Assembly: GCA_028554755.1 (NCBI GenBank)
Contig: JAPTOF010000004.1
Span: forward strand, 18,842,001-18,906,000
Length of the DNA: 64,000 nt
Source: Cordia subcordata
Taxonomy: Eukaryota; Streptophyta; Magnoliopsida; Boraginales; Cordiaceae
Reading direction: 5' to 3'
Below, one piece after another: positions 1 to 12,076 of the stretch (the first letter of the stretch is position 1; every line of letters begins with the position of its first letter). The notes beneath the pieces are model-generated. The model made no database searches. It was given only the letters and a program-made list of their open reading frames with translations, and was not told the DNA's origin. The translations under genes and the position numbers were made by a program.

Positions 1-1850
1 GCATGTGCCATGATCTTATCATTGCAGTTGACACCTGAACATAGAGTAATGAATCGAACTCTTGTTGGTATCACCTTATTGTTGCTTCATTATGTTGCAT
101 CAATGTATTGTCGCCCCTATCTGTTGCATGCATATATAGCATCTGATGATGTCGAGAGTTGGGGATCGAGAACCAATATGTCATTATAGCGGTGTTGCAT
201 GAATGAACTATAGAATGGTCGAAGCTTATCAAGTTCATATAACATGCTTGAAGCAACTTTTAATATCCAAGTTGATGGCCATTCACGATGGGCATGAGTA
301 ATAACGTGCCAGAGATGCCTTCTGTAATAGATCTTGGTATTATCACTGGGAGTAAGACTGCTCAAACCATCTTGGCCTTCGTGAGTACTGGTGATCACGC
401 TGTTGGGGATGATTAGGGATGATGTCTTGGGTACTCTCTGATAACGATGAACCTTTTCGAAAGAGAAAACTAGATCATGCCGAGGATGTCATCTCTCTAA
501 GGCTTCAAAGATCCACCATTCCCTCTAGTCCTTTAACAAAAGAGCATACATTTAAACGGACTAATATCTTCATTCTATGATGTCATATATCTCATATCAT
601 AATCAAAGCATGCAGTGGTAATGTGAATGTGTTATGCCGATATGAGAATGATTTGGTAATGGTAGCTTGTCAGGGAACACACATCTTATCTCCAATATAA
701 CCTTGTTTGGTATTAAACACTTTACTCTAAGCCTTTGTTATAGGATAGACCTTAATTCTCATGATGAAATTCATCATGGAGGGCACTGATTCTTTTGGGT
801 GAGAATGAAGGTGCAGATATTTAAGAGGACCTAGCGTCCTGTTGTGTCAATGATGCACTGCAAACAACTACTCTATGACCCTCAGTCTTTAAGAGCCAAG
901 AAAAATAGATTGCATTAGCTAGCTTTAAGAAAGTGAAATCATGGTAGTGAGAGCTTTAAAAGCTGCAACCATAATGTATTAAGTTCAGAACAATTGAACC
1001 AATCTCTGCGGGGAATAACTTTTTGTTAATAGTATAGTGTACCAGAGTAAACTCTTTCATTTGGTGTTCTTGATGACGGACACGAACAACATTTGAAATT
1101 AGCAACCATGAAGCTTCTTAATAAGTGGTTGCCTATTACACTAATAATTAAGGTTGCTAGATGATATTCAAAAGTCTGAGACAATAACAATTCTAAGGAT
1201 GCAGCACGAGCTAAATGGAAAGATAAGCACCCACTTTAATATCATACATTTGCTTCTCATTACAAATTTGTTAACCTCAATATGTATGAAGATTTAGCAC
1301 GACTGGCATGCGAAGAACAATATTGCATAAATGGATTATTGTATGGTCTAATTATCTTTATTCATATACTTGATCTAAATGATCAATCTGGAGCTCCTCA
1401 CGTTTATCATTATTCCTCAATATGTGAAGCATCTTTAAGTACCCAATGAGCATTGTGATCAATTGTGCCCTGATAGGCACCTCGATGAAAGGCTTATTCC
1501 AATTCAAAATGAGGAGACATAGTGGGGTTTTATTGTCAACAATGTAAAAAGATCTTTTAAATGAGGGAATGAAGAAGGTCTTTGCTGCTCGAGGATAAAA
1601 CATTTATGCATATGTATTTGCTCGACATAAGCTTCTTATTGAAGTTGGGCGTATAAAATTTAATTATTGATTTAGAGCTCCGAGAATTGTATCAATGGTG
1701 ATTATGGAAGAATCACATATGGGGTAACTAAGTAGGGTTTGGAGAATCTTGTTCAAATGCTCGTGACGAGAGTCTGCTCAAGACCACGACCGTCTCCGAT
1801 GTAATCCCGTTGATCGGCTGTTAGACACATAGTGTATGCTCTATACTAAC

Positions 1851-1958
1851 AGTCCAATGGTTTTCATAGTGTATATACGTGGCTTTGGATAAGCTAAATC
1901 CTGAAGTCCAATGGTTTTCATATCATATATACGTGGCTTTGGATAAGTTAACTCCTAA
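1851..1958 (+). repeat. Tandem duplication, 54 bp x 2
   Basis: Two adjacent copies start with AGTCCAATGGTTTTCAT (at 1851 and 1905) and share the TATATACGTGGCTTTGGAT core, with a few substitutions. They lie in the Tat-like internal region. Confidence 0.8.
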
Positions 1959-2404
1959 AGAGGCTACAACTATTTGATTTTCCATGCTTCAGTTGAACCA
2001 TTAATCAAAAGGAGAAAGTTGCACCTTACCAACCCGATGATAATTGGGACCTCGAAGTAAGTCCTAGTGAGAGCAAGGGCTATCAATGAACTCCATATTG
2101 AACAATTAAAGGTGTTAGATCATGGACCGACAAAGTTAACAAAAATTTACGACACAACGCTGAGAAGCATAACATGACGGACATCCCAAAAGACAGTTAA
2201 AGCAATCATGCTTACTCCTAGTAAACTTTGAAGAAAGTAAACTCTAACATTTTCTATCAATTGTCTGTGAATATTTTGCAAGTCAAAACCTCAAATGAGA
2301 ATAATTGGATCATGATGCATAGATTCTCTGACTATTGGTTACATAATTAAAGGCTACAAACCTTGAAGAAGAGCTATCGCTTGAGGCATTAAAGGCCACG
2401 AGTC

Positions 2405-3060
2405 TACATTTGTGAGTGAATCCTACCTAAGGATTCTCATCGGCTGAGTTAAATGTGAGCAAATCCTACTTAGGGACTTTCATTGCTCGAACCTATTTAT
2501 GTGAGTGAAACCCAACAAGGGACTCTCACTACTTCAGATCAAATATGAAAGTGAATATTGACAAAGGACTATTTGTTTCAAATACTAAGCATGTGAGCGA
2601 ATCCTGAAGAAGGACTCTTACTATTCATGACTCGAGCGAATTCCAATAAAGGACTCTCGAGTTCGAAGCATATGAAGAAAATCATGATGAGCCTCCAAAG
2701 AGATAAAAGCTCAAACATATCAAAAGGCCAAGAGCCTTCGAAGAGCTAAAAGCTCAAATATATCAAAAGGCAAAGAGCCTCTAACAATCTAAAAGCTTAA
2801 AAATATCAAAAGGTGACGAGCCTCCAAAGAGTTGAAAAGCTCAAAAAAATCTTGAAAGACCAAGAGCCTTTAAAATGCTATAAGCTTAAAAATATCAAAA
2901 GGCGATGAGGCTACAAAGAGCTAAAGTTCGAACACATCAAAGGTCACGAGCCTTAAAGAGAGCTACAATTCAAACTTATCTAAGGCTATAAGCCCTGACA
3001 AGCTACAACTCAAAACATTTGAAGACCACAAGCCACAATAAGCTAAAATTTCAATTATTC
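2405..3060 (+). repeat. Degenerate tandem arrays, period about 43-47 bp
   Basis: Two consecutive arrays. The first (about 2405-2660) has six units built on GTGAGYGAATCC...AAGGACTCTCA, at about 2411, 2454, 2501, 2547, 2591 and 2632. The second (about 2689-3060) has about eight units built on GAGCCTCCAAAGAGCTAAAAG with spacing close to 43 bp (2689, 2732, 2775, 2818, 2863, 2906, 2948, 2989). The similar periods suggest one ancestral array. Such arrays are common between the last coding domain and the 3' LTR in Tat-lineage gypsy elements. Confidence 0.8.
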
Positions 3061-3497
3061 AGAGGCTACCAACCTCGACAATCTTGCGGATCAACAATCT
3101 TATTATAATATGGCATGATCAAACCAAAGTAAATAAATCTTATCAAAGTTAAAGTTTTGGCAAGTTAAGCCATAGAGAAATAATAGAGAGAAAGAAGAAA
3201 GCAAAGTTATGACTCAATATTTTCCGATGAGCCTCAACCTCCAAAAACAATGAATCAAGCCAAAGGGCTAAGCTATATGCACGTAGCCCAAAATTGATAA
3301 AAAAAGAAAGTATAGCTATGAGTGAATAAAGCAAGGGGCTTTGTCCCTAAGAAAGAAAAAAGTTAAGACTAGTTAAGAGTCATCTTGGCTCTTAGCAAAA
3401 GTCATAATTTCAAGCTATCTTCGGCTCAAGGTTTGAGAATTACTAGTTAGTTCCACTAGACCCACTGCATGGTTCGACTAGAACTAAAGGGGGCTAC

Positions 3498-4107
3498 TGA
3501 CTTGGTAAACTCGACCCGACCTATATCTTATTGAGAATGTTCTAGCCGAAAAGAAGCATAAACCAAACCAGGTCATGGATTGTTAACCGCATATCTCCTA
3601 GGCATTATATTGATCAAGAAGTGTCATCTTGATCATAAGGATGTCGCATTCTGATAAGAGGGGGACGTCGTATCTGATCACAAAGTGATGTCACATCCCA
3701 GTCATAGGGGAAAGTCGTATACCGATTACTGGAGGATGTCGCTTTCTAACCATGGTGGATTACTGATCATGAGGTGTCATCCTGATGTCCGAAACCCAAT
3801 GAACTCTCTCCTGATGAGCTTTCTCTGCATGCCAGCTGTAAAGATATTTCTTAGGTCCACATGTCTCAAAGAATGTCCTCTAAATAGCCCCAGAACACGA
3901 CAAAGAAGAGTAAGCCATTCTACCTAAAAAAGAGGCTAAAAATATAGAAGCCCCTTTCTCTCTCTCTTTAATATATACTTTCAATAAATACTTACTGACT
4001 GGACCGTTGGAGGGGTTAACACCGGACCCCTACCGGCGTGTAGTCTTATCTTGGAGGTTTCTTGTCCTTGGAGCTGTCGCGTCACCGGTGAAGAAGATCC
4101 GACAACA
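3498..4107 (+). repeat. LTR (3') of the Tat-like gypsy element
   Basis: It begins TGACTTGG right after the purine tract and ends near CCGACAACA. It contains a CT-rich tract with TTTAATATATACTTTC and AATAAATACTTACTGAC near 3955-4000, followed by a GC-rich TTGGAGGGGTTAACACCGG segment, the usual 3' LTR layout of Tat-type elements. Directly after it the sequence matches the 3' internal tail of an Athila element (compare 39865-39979), so this element appears to have inserted into that Athila copy. The 5' LTR is outside the window, so no TSD can be tested. The ends are approximate by a few bases. Confidence 0.55.
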
Positions 4108-4237
4108 CTTTATCTGATTCTTTGTATGATCAACCAAGATAGCAAGTCAATGCTTTTGGTAATCCTTTTTAGCTTTTTAGAGATAAACTTTGGTTTGGTC
4201 TTGCTTGGGAATAAGCACGGAGAAGATTTGGGGGTAT
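4108..4237 (+). mobile_element. Athila-like element A, internal tail with polypurine tract
   Basis: About 110 bases align with the 3' internal end of the Athila-like element at 39865-39979 (shared AAGTCAATRCTTTTGG, TTAGAGATAAACTT and CTTGCTTGGGRATAAGC). It ends in the purine-rich primer GAGAAGATTTGGGGGT just before the LTR. The rest of this element lies left of the window, beyond the inserted Tat-like element. Confidence 0.7.
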
Positions 4238-6135
4238 TGATGTGTCTCAGTTTGGTTGTGTTCGTTTGTGCAATTTCCTATATTTTTTTATGTGTTTTGT
4301 GCTTAATTGATGGCATTAGTGTAGCATTTATACTATATTTATGCATATACCATTCTAAGTGTCTATAGTTGAGTTTATAGAGAAAATAATATATTAAGTG
4401 CTCATTTCTTGTGCTTTAGGTGAAAATTGATTGATTGAAGATAGAGTTTCGTGTACTTGGAGCATTGATTGAAGTTATATATGGAATAGACCAAGCTTGC
4501 TGAGGATTATAAGGGTAAAAAAAGTGAGGAAAATGAGTTTGGAAGCATGCAGACGAGGAAGATTAAAGCAAAATCGACAGAATTTGGAGCATAAAGCAGT
4601 GGCTGCCGATTGCCCTAGGGGTCCTTTCCAGTCGGTCAGTTAAGGTGACCAGCAAAGGTAGAGAGAAGAGATAGGACCAGTCAACCTGATCCCTTTTGTC
4701 TGTTGATCGGTCGGCCCTTCCGACAGCACCTGCAGAATAGCTTTTTAAACCTATTATTAGACCATTCTTTGCAACTTTTAGAACTAATCACCCCATCTTC
4801 TATATCCATTCCCAGAAACCCTAATATTGTCACTCATCTACCTCACACACACGCACCCTTACACATCTACACTAGGAATCAAGCTTATTTGGTGGATCAA
4901 ACACTAGGATTTGGGACTTTGGTCAAGGATTGTAAAGATATCGCTAAGGATGAAAGGGAAGACTCTTTATCTCCCTTTTGTCCTAGCTTATTCTATGTTT
5001 GAATAAAGCATGTTAGGGTGATTGACACTTGTTTTATAGGTTGATTTATTACAATCTTGTAATGGGTATTTGATGGATTTAGATATATGCTTCATTCTTA
5101 GGCTTTCAATGGCTAATTTTCATATATGTCTACGTGTTTGATAACATGCCTCAATGAGATAACATATATATATTGAAGCTTATTTGCTATTAATCACTTC
5201 TAAATCATTATGTGAGCATGTCTATATATATTTATATGATGAATCCATGAAGTGAGTAATACACTCATACAAGTTTATGTATGTGTCTACATGCCTTAAT
5301 AGCAAATCTAGCCTCAATGGCATACATGTTGGGTGTTATTGCTTAATTTGGTGTAATCTAAACATGTCATGTGTTTAACAGTTGGAGATGTTTATGTATT
5401 CACAAATGCCATGCTCTAAACATGCATGCAATTGCACTTTAACGCTTGACCTGCTATTGTGATACAATAATTAATAGTGCTTAATTAAAGATTAGGCTTA
5501 GTTGAGTTTCCTTTGACTTTAAACCTAGCCAATAGACTTTTGGCTAGTTTAATCAACCTAAGATGGACTAGGTCTTGGCTTTAAACTCAGTCAACTATTT
5601 AGACACTAGGGTAAGATCAATTAACATCATCTAGAACCTTAATTAACTAGCCCTAAAACCCTAGATCATAAAGACTACGCCATACTCTAGGGACGATCGA
5701 CGTAGGGACAGACCCACACTGAGGCCTACAGGATAATAAGGTGGTTAATTAGTTTTCTAGACAAGAGCAACCTAGAAAATCCATCAAAGAACTCTAACAA
5801 GAAGGTAGTAAACACCCATATGCAATTGGAAGTCACCCCACCCCTATTTCCATTGTTTGTTTCCCCTTAGATAGTTTGATGCTCCCATTTCCACAGACTA
5901 GACTCTAATTTCCTTGTCTTTAGATTACGTTTATTTTTCCTGAGCTACACTCAATCTAAAAAAGCACAAAAGATTGTTAGTTTAGGTCACTATATGTAGC
6001 TTTTTAGGATGCACATAGCTTAGGACCGCATACGTTCTAGCCTCCCCGTGGACACAACCCTGTACTCGCACACTTTACTACTGTGACCATGTGCTTGCAA
6101 GCATTTTAAGGCTTTATGTTCTTATTTTTGCATCA
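4238..6135 (+). repeat. LTR (3') of Athila-like element A
   Basis: It starts TGATGTGTC after the purine tract and ends TTTGCATCA, so the termini are TGATG/CATCA, the same as in the LTRs at 27887 and 39980; its 1.9 kb length matches theirs. Inside are a cluster of CGGTCAG/GGTCGGCC-type motifs (4650-4725), an AAACCCTAA motif (4818-4826) and the polymorphic ATATAT stretch seen in the sister LTRs. Only one LTR is in the window, so no TSD can be confirmed. Confidence 0.8.
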
Positions 6136-9002
6136 AGTATTCAATTCTTTCGGTACTTGTTCATTAAGATAGTATGTGAAAGAGATTCAAGACTCTCAGA
6201 ACCTATTCAACAATTTGCGATTGAATGCATATTAACAGATTTTCAAACGATTAAAAAAAATAAAATAGGAAGGAAACAACCTCAAATTTTAATTAATACA
6301 AAATGATGAACATAAGACAATCAGTTAATATATCAGCAAAGTTAAATTTTTTCACCAATCAACCACAAAAGGTTACGCTAACATAACGTACAAAATATGT
6401 AAAAGTTGTACAAGTTTATAAATAATAATATTTTTTAATCAACTAAGTTAATATGATTTGAATAATTATAACACAAAATCTAGTTTGTCATATAACTAGA
6501 ATCAATTAAGTTATATTTGATTAAGTTATATAGTAAATTATTAAGTTAGTAATTAGATAATTAAATAAAAACAATTAAGCTTATTATGGTTAGGTTCAAG
6601 ATTAGCAAGTTAAATTAGGTAAATGGAATTAGTAGTATAACTTGAATTAACAAAGTATGTAATATAATTGACATCAATTAAATGCTATTAGTTTAAGCTA
6701 GTAGGGAATTAAGTTAGTGATATAATTGAAAGTGACTAATACATATATTGATATATTAATAAAGAACTAATTTTAAATTTAGGATTAATAGTTGCTTTCT
6801 TTAAAAGATAACTTTGTGTTCAACTCTAACCTAAAACACCTTAGTTCATTTTTTTTAATGATTAGAAAATAAACTTCAATTAGCATGTATGTAAAAGTTA
6901 ATATGATTAACATAATTATTATAAAATTAATTGAGTAACTAAGAAAATATGATATAAAAGTACTGGCTGAAAGCTAATATGTAAAAAAAAAAGAAAAAAG
7001 AAAAAGTTGCATAAAGCCAAAATTACTTTAACTAGCTTTTTGGCAAGCCAATCCAAACACCCTCTAAAAGAAGGACAAAAGACGAGAGAAATGTCTTGGT
7101 GATCAAATGGTTCAACGTCTCATGTCAACTTCTTTCCTTAGCATAACTTAGTATGGATTAGACTAGATTATTTAGCTTAACATAGACTAGATTTACCTTG
7201 CTTTTGTAGTGCAGTTTTACTTTCTTGCCTTAAAGTAAACTTAGAAGTACTTGTAGGTGTAGCAAAATCTTAGACGTGGACATGTTGTATCATGGCATTC
7301 TCAATGGTAATTACAGCTTTTTTTTTTTTTTTCTTTCTAAATGCATTATCTTCTAATCACTTTGTTTACAATTATTACAACGCAATTGGTAAAAATAATA
7401 ACTGTTCAAGATTCTAAATGCACATAACATCTCATAGATACTAGAGGCTCGTTTATGGCCCATCTTCAGCAACTCAAGGCATTTCTTAATAAAGTTACGG
7501 CACAAAATAAGGATTTAGGTAAAGTAACCCTACAAGAATTAGTCTGTGTGAAAATATCCTTCAAGTTTACTTGTGACCACAAAAAGTTGCACAACAGTAC
7601 AATATTGAGGGAGTAGAGTATAAAAACTGATATATAATTGTTATTTAATTTAAATGCAAAAAAAAGTTTTTTCCAAATATGTTCAGCTTTATTAAAACCA
7701 AAGCTTGCCAGTACATTACATTTGAAATTAATGTCAAGAATTTCCCTCTTCGTGTTCTCCTTTGGTATTCTGTATCCTACAACGATGACTTATTCCAAGG
7801 GTGATTATTGAAAAAAAAAAAAAGAAAAAAGAAAAACTTATGATATGCTCTTACATAAACTCGTAATATAGTCTTAACTGGAATGTCCACCAGTGAAAAT
7901 TTGAATTAGCAGCTCTAAAACAATTTTGGATTGTCATTCCTTCAGAATAATTTGCATCTTTTTCCTTTTTTTTTCTTTTTTTCTTTTTGGAAACCCCCAA
8001 CCCCATGGAAATCGAACTCAAGATCTCATCCTTGGCGAAATAATTTCAATCACTTGAATTACATTTGATCCCTAGAATGACTTGCATCAATTTCATTAAT
8101 TAGCACTATTTGTAAAGAGATCAAATCCTCTCCCAGCCAAACAATTCCATCATAAAATGAAATATATCGCCAAGATATAATGTTAGAGTAATTAAGACAT
8201 TAGTTCGGAGAAGTGTTCTTTCAATTTGAAGACCGAGAATTAGTGCACGGGTCGCAAATCTTCGTGCAATAACATTATAAAGTCTGAATAATATAGATCG
8301 AAACGTTTGATCCCACATATGTTTATAGCGCGTTTACAATATCCGATTACGGTGGTCAATGAAGAGGTTGTCAATAAATGCTTTACTACATCATGAAAAA
8401 CGGTTGGTCTTTTAAGTAGAATTCAGACTGCAGTCAAGGATAGTGAAATGTCGTGCAGAATAGGAAAGACGAGGCTTCTTATTAATACAGAGGTTCCTAT
8501 CAAATATTGCGTGTAGGAGAGTTTGGTGCATGAGTAGGTTTATGGCGGCAAAGGAGGAAGAACTCTAGTGTGGTCAAAGAATAACTTTATTAGGGTGACA
8601 AGAGTGTTGCTTTTGTCTATGTAAGAAAACCAGCCAATAAAGATGACTAACCATGTGTACAGAAAAACGAAATAATGTGTGAATTAACTTGCTAACATTA
8701 GTTTCCAATTTTCGTTTGGTTGTCATAACTTGGCTGAGCCTCTAGTTGGACTTCAGCGTTTATTAGGGGAAGATTATAGTAGGGTTGCTAATTGACCGAC
8801 TACGCCTTCATTCGACGGGAAGGGAGAAAAAGAAAAGATGGACTACTTAGGGTGGGGCTATGCTTCTGAGATATTTTATGCACCCCACATGAAACAATTA
8901 TTTGAACAACTTTATGTAGAAGACCACCTACGAGAAGCACACAGAGAGCGACACGTGCCTTTCGAGCATAAAAGCTAATTTCGGTCGTAGGAAATCGATT
9001 GC
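6136..9002. other. AT-rich intergenic spacer
   Basis: Very AT-rich, with long poly-A/T runs (7319-7333, 7811-7830) and many TTAAGTTA-like words at 6420-6760. No coding domain is visible on either strand; the open frames at 6091-6306, 8121-8318 and 8800-9132 have no recognisable homology. It holds one short SINE and ends at the TSD (8998-9002) of the copia element that follows. Confidence 0.6.
7959..8073 (-). mobile_element. Short tRNA-derived SINE, minus strand
   Basis: On the minus strand this reads from an A-box-like TGTAATTCAAGTGATTGAA to a B-box-like GAGTTCGATTTCC and ends in an A-rich tail (the T-run at 7960-7988 on the plus strand). It is flanked by an imperfect 15-bp target duplication: AGAATAATTTGCATC at 7944-7958 and AGAATGACTTGCATC at 8074-8088. 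The unit is short, so it may be truncated or a minimal SINE. Pol III boxes plus tail plus long TSD make a SINE the best reading. Confidence 0.7.
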
Positions 9003-10248
9003 TGTTAGCTAAATATTCTTTATTGATTTTGATGATGAAAATATGTATATGCATTATTTGATTAAATAGCTTCTTGCGAAATGAGATATTATATGAAGCT
9101 TGGAAAATATGAAGATGTGCATAAAGGATCATTTGAAGAAGAGAAAAGATAAGAAGGCATAAGGAGGAGAAGAGAAGACATAAGGGGTACCGGATTTATT
9201 TATTTATTTATTTTTTATTTTTTTTCTTCTTGCTCTTCTTGTGAAATGCCCATATACTGTATAGACTTGGCTCAAAACATTCTTCCTTATCATTGCAAAA
9301 TTTTTCTCAAGTCTTGCACTCTTAAAATATGCACAAAAGTATTTGAATACACACATTGAGTCAAAATGAGTTTTTGGGGTGTTTTCATTCACAACATGCG
9401 TTTACATATTTATTCAAAATTACTTGGAGTTGTGAAAATACACTTGAGCTTGTTTTTCTAAAAAAATCGCTTTACTTCACATTCGAGTGGCGGACCCCCG
9501 GTCGGCCGCTGACTGGTGGTAGCCCGGCCTAATCAAAAAGTGAAAGTAAAAGCCGGACCCCCTAGCCGGTCAACCGGCTGAACGGGGGCTGTAATAAATG
9601 CACTAGCCATTTCTTACCGTTCTGGCCGAGATTTTTATCTTCCTTCACCTACCAAATCCCTAACCCTCAAATCTCTATATATACACATTCAAATACAAGT
9701 TCTAATCAATCAATTGAAGTGTGCAAAAGTTTTTATCATCATTTAATACTTCTTGAGCCATTCTTGCAATATATTGAGCTTTCAAGAGCTTATTATTTTC
9801 TCTTCTTGAGGAAATTTTCAGATCCAATCTCTTTTCATTCTTGAGTATTCACACTTTGAGAGCTTTATTCATTATGAGATATATCCATTGTAGCTTGTAA
9901 AAGTGTGAGGAAATCCTATAGAGAAAGTCTCTTGGGTTCTTTGAAGTGAGACTTCAAAGGGGTTGTAAAAATCTTGGTTTGTGCTTCACCAAGTTTTGAA
10001 GAAGCATTTTAGTGGAGATCCTTGAAGTCCTAAGGGGAGATTCCTTGGGCGGTGGACGTAGGCTTGGCCGAACCACCTAAAAATCGTTTGTCTCTCTTCT
10101 CCTTGCTTTTAAATTTCATTCTTATTACCTTGCTTATATAGTGTTTGATATATTGCTTGTTTGAGTTGTAAATTTTCTGTAAATTTTAAAAACGAAAATT
10201 AGTATTAATATCTTAATTCACCCCCCTCTTAAGATATTTGCACCCACA
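9003..10248 (+). repeat. 5' LTR of copia element B
   Basis: TGTTAGC start, CCCACA end, 1246 bp, 77 bp shorter than the 3' LTR. The shortfall lies in the GC-rich block at 9470-9590: one deletion of about 75 bp between GGTCGACCGGCT-like direct repeats and about seven tiny deletions. A TATA box (9676-9684) and a CCCTAACCCTC motif (about 9659-9669) mark the promoter region. Confidence 0.95.
9485..9684 (+). promoter_or_regulatory. LTR promoter: palindrome cluster, telo-box-like motif, TATA box
   Basis: GC-rich CCGGTCRACCGGCT-type palindromic words (9495-9590) lie about 100 bp upstream of CCCTAACCCTC and TATATATAC (9676-9684). The 3' LTR has the same layout with intact palindromes (17835-17990 and TATA near 18105). 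The TATA box should set the start of the genomic transcript. A regulatory role for the palindromes is inference. Confidence 0.6.
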
Positions 10249-10250
10249 AT

Positions 10251-10262
10251 TGGTATCAGAGC
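10251..10262 (+). other. Primer binding site (initiator Met-tRNA type)
   Basis: TGGTATCAGAGC lies two bases after the 5' LTR end. This is the common plant copia primer site complementary to initiator methionine tRNA. Confidence 0.9.
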
Positions 10263-10309
10263 TAGGGTTCTACATCATAGTTTAACAACTAGTAGAATTT
10301 ATTGCAAAT

Positions 10310-11976
10310 ATGGAGGAAATTTCTATTAAACAAGCACCCCCTTTTGATGGAACTAATTATGCATTTTGGAAAATGAGAATGAAAGTGTTTATACAATCAC
10401 ATGATTATAAAGCTTGGAAAATCATAGAAAATAGGCCTACCTTACCTACAAAATTAGAAGGCAATAGGAGAATACCTAAACCTGAAAGTGAATGGAATGA
10501 TGAAGATATAAAATTATTTGAGTTAAATCAAAAGGCGTTACATTATTTATTTAATACTATGAATGCCACTGAATTTGCTAGAGTAATGGGTTGTACTTCA
10601 GCTAAAGAGCTTTGGGATCAATTAGAAGTAACTTATGAAGGAACAAGCCAAGTAAAAGAATCTAGGATTGCTATGCTTGTACATAAATATGAATTATTCA
10701 AAATGCTTCCAAATGAAAATGTTGAACAAATGTTTTCTAGATTTGTTGAAATTACTAATGGTTTGAAAGCTCTTGGTAAATATTATTCTAATGTAGAGAA
10801 AGTAAGGAAAATACTAAGGAGCTTGCCATCATCATGGCAACCAAAAGTCACAGCAATAAAGGAAGCAAAGGACTTGAACACATTGGAGCTCAATGAGCTC
10901 ATTGGGTCACTCATGACTCATGAGCTAGAGATAAAAAATCATCAAGAAGAAGAAAGGAAAACAAAGAAGTCAATTGCTCTAGTTGCATCAAGATTTTCAT
11001 CAAGTGACGATGAAGAAGAAAATGAGGACCCGGAAGATGAGGAGATTGCACTTCTTGCCCGAAATTTCAAAAAATTTATGAAATTTAGAAAGATGAGAAA
11101 GGGGGCCTCTTCAAGCAACTCAAATTGGAAGAAGAAAGGAAAAGATGGTAAAGAGCTCAAAAAGATGAAAGATGCAAAGGATGAAATAAAGTGCTTCAAT
11201 TGCAACAAGCCGTGACATATAAAAGCAAATTGTCCTAGGCTTTCAAAGAAGAAGGAAGGAAAAGCGCTCAAAGCTACATGGGACTTCTCCAAACCGAAGA
11301 AGATGAGGAAGAGCATCATGAGGTAGCAAATTTTTGCCTCATGGCCAATGAGGATGAGGTACTATCTTCACCATCTTTATCTATTTACTATTCATCTAGT
11401 GAAGAGAAGGAAGATGAATATAGTTTTGAGGAACTCAAAGATGCGTTTGCTAAATTACATGATGACCTATCCTTAGCTTTGGCTAAAAACAAGCAAATGC
11501 ATAAGAGTTTGAAACTTGTTCAAAATGAAAAAGAAATTTTTGAAAAGAAAAATGTTTCTCTTATTGAAAAAATAGATATCTTAGAAAAAGAAAATGATTC
11601 ATATGCTGAAGATTTTGTAAAGATTGAAAAAGAAGTCAAAGATTTAAAGAAGAAAAATGAGGATTTGAATAAAATTGTTCAAAAATTTACAAATGGGAAA
11701 GAAAACTTTGAAAAACTTCTTGGAAGTCAAAAAATGTCTTTTGATAAAAGTGGTATTGGATATAAACCTAATATAAATCAAAAGTATTTCAAAACCTATT
11801 TTGTCAAAGCTTCTACTTCTTCATCCCTCTCTTCACCAAAGACAAATGTTATTTGTACTTATTATGAAAAGAAAGGACATGTATCCACTCATTGTTATTA
11901 CAAGAAAATTCGTGATAGAGGATCACATGTTCCATATTGGCAAAGACCAAAATGGGTTGTGAAAAACAAAAATTAA
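10310..11976 (+). pseudogene. Gag of copia element B, disrupted
   Basis: The ATG at 10310 follows the primer site and opens a 301-codon frame. It starts with a DUF4219/UBN2-type Gag core (FDGTNYAFWKMRM motif near residues 14-26, then ELWDQLEVTYEG) and reaches a zinc knuckle CFNCNKP-stop-HIKANC, where TGA at 11213-11215 replaces the expected glycine codon. A frameshift near 11280-11300 moves the reading into 11278-11976. That part has an acidic stretch, a long coiled-coil region (about residues 55-145) and a second zinc-knuckle-like CTYYEKKGHVSTHC in which the second Cys is Tyr. A bipartite Gag with a coiled coil is usual for SIRE-like elements. It should form the virus-like particle, but this copy cannot make a full product without suppression. 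Confidence 0.85.
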
Positions 11977-12076
11977 ACTAACGCTAAGGACCCAAGGTGT
12001 TGGGGACCCCAAAATAAAGAATTGCGTTTGAATTTCATGTGTGTAGGTATGCAATTCAAGCAAAATAAAATGGATC

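Larger units (their letters stand above)
1..3497 (+). mobile_element. Tat-like gypsy element, 3' internal region
   Basis: This stretch lies directly upstream of a purine tract (AAAGGGGGC near 3486-3494) and an LTR-like sequence, which marks it as the 3' internal part of an LTR element whose 5' end is outside the window. I see no protease, reverse transcriptase, RNase H or integrase motif in any frame; the short open frames at 71-398 and 1358-1603 have no recognisable domain. Two degenerate tandem arrays near its 3' end are like the non-coding tandem repeats that Tat/Ogre-type gypsy elements carry before the 3' LTR. The Tat assignment is inference from that layout and from the GGGGGCTACTG junction. 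Confidence 0.5.

Noticed and set aside
71..398. Overlapping minus-strand open frames
   Set aside because: No domain, no homology I recognise, and they lie in the non-coding 3' region of a gypsy element.
2405..3060. CRISPR-like regular repeats
   Set aside because: Units are degenerate and directly adjacent without unique spacers, and the context is a plant retroelement.
4051..4368. 105-codon plus-strand frame with hydrophobic C-terminus
   Set aside because: It crosses the Tat LTR, the Athila tail and the start of an Athila LTR, so it is a chance frame across an element junction.
10942..11319. 125-codon minus-strand frame opposite Gag
   Set aside because: Shadow of the Gag frame on the other strand; no own motif.
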